Virus record (IMG/VR): IMGVR_UViG_3300024503_000549
Coordinates: 1-28,258 of that record
Source of the DNA: a virus
Reading direction: 5' to 3' (one strand)
DNA length: 28,258 bases
The translations under genes and the position numbers were made by a program. The first letter of the stretch is position 1. Every line of letters begins with the position of its first letter. Below are positions 26,598 to 28,258 of this stretch, one piece after another. Below the pieces are notes generated by a model. The model ran no database searches. It saw only the letters and a list, made by a program, of their open reading frames with translations, and had not been told where the DNA came from.

Positions 26598-28258
26598 TGA
26601 ATGAGGCAAAAGACTCCCTACGGTCCAAAGCGACGCTGACCCTGCTCGATCTGATCGGCGAAGGGCCGATCGGTGGGCTGGTCAACGGCCTGAAGTCGGT
26701 GTACCTGAACGAGACGCCTCTGGAGAACCCGAACGGCACGCGCAACTTTCAGGGCGTGACGGCCGACTTTCGCAACGGCTCCAACGACCAGTCGGTCATG
26801 CCGCTTTTTGGCAACTATGTCGAGGCTCCGTTCAACGTCGGCGTCAACGTCAAGAAGGACTTGCCCTACACCTTCACCGTATCCAATCCGAACGCGGACG
26901 CGATTCGAGCCATCGTGACATTGCCCGCGCTCACCGTCACAAACGGCGACAACGGCGACATCAGCGGCACCACGGTCCAATACAAGTTTGCCATCTCCAC
27001 CAACGGTGGAGAGTTCATCGACGTTGCGGCCGGCACCGAATGGTCAGATGCTGCAAACGCCTGGTCGCTGCAAAGCGGCTACGAGACCGCCAGCGCTCCG
27101 GGTGCTGTCGGATTGCACGTCACGATCAAGGGCGCGACAACCAACTGGGAAACCTACGGTTGGATCGACGTTCAGGCTCAAGAGTGGACTGGGTCGGCAT
27201 GGGTAAACCTGTCCGGCGTAAAGCGGCTGAACATCAGTTACTACAGCTACGGCGACGAGTATGGCTACGGGATGGTCAACAACTCCGAGACGTACAGCGT
27301 CCAGTCGAATTATTCGATGGTCCGATTCGTGATCGTCGGGCGCTCGAGCAACGCCTTCACGATCGAGCGCGGCGAAGTTCGTCGCAACAACGCCACGCCG
27401 ACCATCACCGTCTCAGGCAAGTCGCGTTCGCGCTACCAGCGAGCCCACATCCTGCGAATCACCCCTGGCGCGTCGTCCGTGCGAATTCGCATGACCCGAA
27501 TCACCGACGACGCCACGAGCGCACTCCTGCAGAACGAGACGTACTTGGACTCGTACGCCGAGATTGTCACGCTCAACATGAACTACCCCAACTCGGCATT
27601 GTTCGGGTTGAGGATCGACTCCCAGCAGTTCAATCAGGTGCCTTCGCGCTCATACCTGATCGACGGCCTGTACATTCGCGTCCCGTCCAACTACGACCCC
27701 GTAGCTCGCAGCTACTCGGGCGTTTGGAATGGCTCGTTCAAGTGGGCGGTCTCGAACAACCCCGCCTGGGTCATGTTCGACGTGCTGACGAATTCCCGCT
27801 ACGGACTGGGCAACTTCATCAGCGACACCCAGGTCGATAAGGCGATGCTGTACACCATCGGTCGCTACTGCGATCAGCTCGTGCCCAACGGTCTTGGCGG
27901 GGTCGAGCCGCGCTTCGTGCTGAATGCGGTCATTCAGAACCTTGCGGATGCCTACAAGCTCGTCTCCGACATCGCATCCGTGTTCCGAGGCATGGGCTTC
28001 TGGGACGGCGGCATGGTGCAGTTCACTCAGGACGCTCCGTCCGATCCGGTGATGCTCTACAGCTACGCCAACGTGATCGACGGCCAGTTCAACTACACCG
28101 GCAGCGCTCGCAAGGACCGTCACAGTGTCGTCCATGTGACATGGAACGACCCGAACGACTTCTACCGCCAGAAGATCGAGTACGTTGAAGACCCGGAGCT
28201 CGTGGGTCAGTACGGCGTGAAGAAGCTCGACACGCTGGCTTTTGGCTGCACATCGCGT
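26597..28258 (+). CDS. Tail tip host-specificity protein J-like, cut by the window end
   Basis: The first 554 codons of an open frame with no stop at the window end. The start has LLDLIGEGPIGGLVNGLKSVYLN (about 16-38), and the region after about residue 273 (VSGKSRSRYQRAHILRITP, YPNSALFGLRIDSQQF, YIRVPSNYDP, GVWNGSFKWAVSNNPAWV, LTNSRYGLGNFI, GGVEPRFVLN) is the well-conserved J core. Between these, residues about 139-272 contain an extra Trp/Tyr-rich part (SYYSYGDEYGYGM) not expected in lambda J. J forms the tail-tip hub, and its missing C-terminus would determine the receptor. Its ATG overlaps the I-like stop (TAATG). Confidence 0.92.
   Translation, partial: MNEAKDSLRSKATLTLLDLIGEGPIGGLVNGLKSVYLNETPLENPNGTRNFQGVTADFRNGSNDQSVMPLFGNYVEAPFNVGVNVKKDLPYTFTVSNPNADAIRAIVTLPALTVTNGDNGDISGTTVQYKFAISTNGGEFIDVAAGTEWSDAANAWSLQSGYETASAPGAVGLHVTIKGATTNWETYGWIDVQAQEWTGSAWVNLSGVKRLNISYYSYGDEYGYGMVNNSETYSVQSNYSMVRFVIVGRSSNAFTIERGEVRRNNATPTITVSGKSRSRYQRAHILRITPGASSVRIRMTRITDDATSALLQNETYLDSYAEIVTLNMNYPNSALFGLRIDSQQFNQVPSRSYLIDGLYIRVPSNYDPVARSYSGVWNGSFKWAVSNNPAWVMFDVLTNSRYGLGNFISDTQVDKAMLYTIGRYCDQLVPNGLGGVEPRFVLNAVIQNLADAYKLVSDIASVFRGMGFWDGGMVQFTQDAPSDPVMLYSYANVIDGQFNYTGSARKDRHSVVHVTWNDPNDFYRQKIEYVEDPELVGQYGVKKLDTLAFGCTSR

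Noticed and set aside
1-28258. CRISPR arrays, tRNA genes, insertion sequences, integrase and attachment sites
   Set aside because: No regularly spaced repeats, cloverleaf-like sequence, transposase or recombinase motif was noticed in the window.

Overview
This window is part of a tailed double-stranded DNA phage or prophage with a lambda-like, long non-contractile tail. The DNA is G+C-rich, with G/C-rich third codon positions and sigma70-type promoters, which suggests a proteobacterial host, possibly a beta- or gammaproteobacterium. No ribosomal, tRNA, integrase, IS or CRISPR sequence was seen, so host and lifestyle are inferred only loosely.

Layout. Positions 1-3519 are read leftward. They hold a four-gene overlapping operon (262-1554) with a SLOG/DUF2493 protein, two unknowns and a possible ribbon-helix-helix protein; a small membrane protein (1719-1907); and a UvsW-like SF2 helicase (1969-3519). 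At 3527-3576 two back-to-back promoters with overlapping -10 boxes divide leftward from rightward transcription. Positions 3589-8066 are a tightly overlapping rightward operon: ParB-like protein, Cys-rich small protein, second ParB-like protein, HExxH protein, small membrane protein, ABC-type ATPase, thioredoxin-like protein, 3-TM protein, GNAT-fold protein and winged-helix protein. The ATPase and GNAT protein look like the two halves of the COG2401 architecture (ABC ATPase plus predicted acetyltransferase). I infer a DNA hypermodification or anti-restriction module, possibly Mom-like in chemistry. This is the best candidate for an undescribed system.

Positions 8632-17717 hold packaging and head genes: TerS, TerL, portal, scaffold, major capsid protein, a tandem pair of small paralogues, connector, minor head protein, head closure, tail terminator and HK97-gp10-like protein. 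Positions 17813-28258 hold tail genes in lambda order: major tail protein, assembly chaperones joined by a -1 frameshift at GGGAAAC, tape measure, then M-, L-, K-, I- and J-like proteins. J is cut by the window end. The major tail, L-like and J-like proteins each appear to carry an extra inserted domain.

Regulation is unusually legible. A palindrome, GTCA-N4-TGAC (often AAGTCA-N4-TGACTT), occurs at least eight times exactly, with two one-mismatch copies. Most copies lie on or beside promoter-like sequences at gene boundaries. The capsid and major tail genes have sister promoters, and two other promoters are fused to intrinsic terminators so that the start point should fall inside the terminator stem. 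Together this suggests one phage regulator, not identified here, controlling many transcription units. All calls are from reading the sequence; no database search was run.
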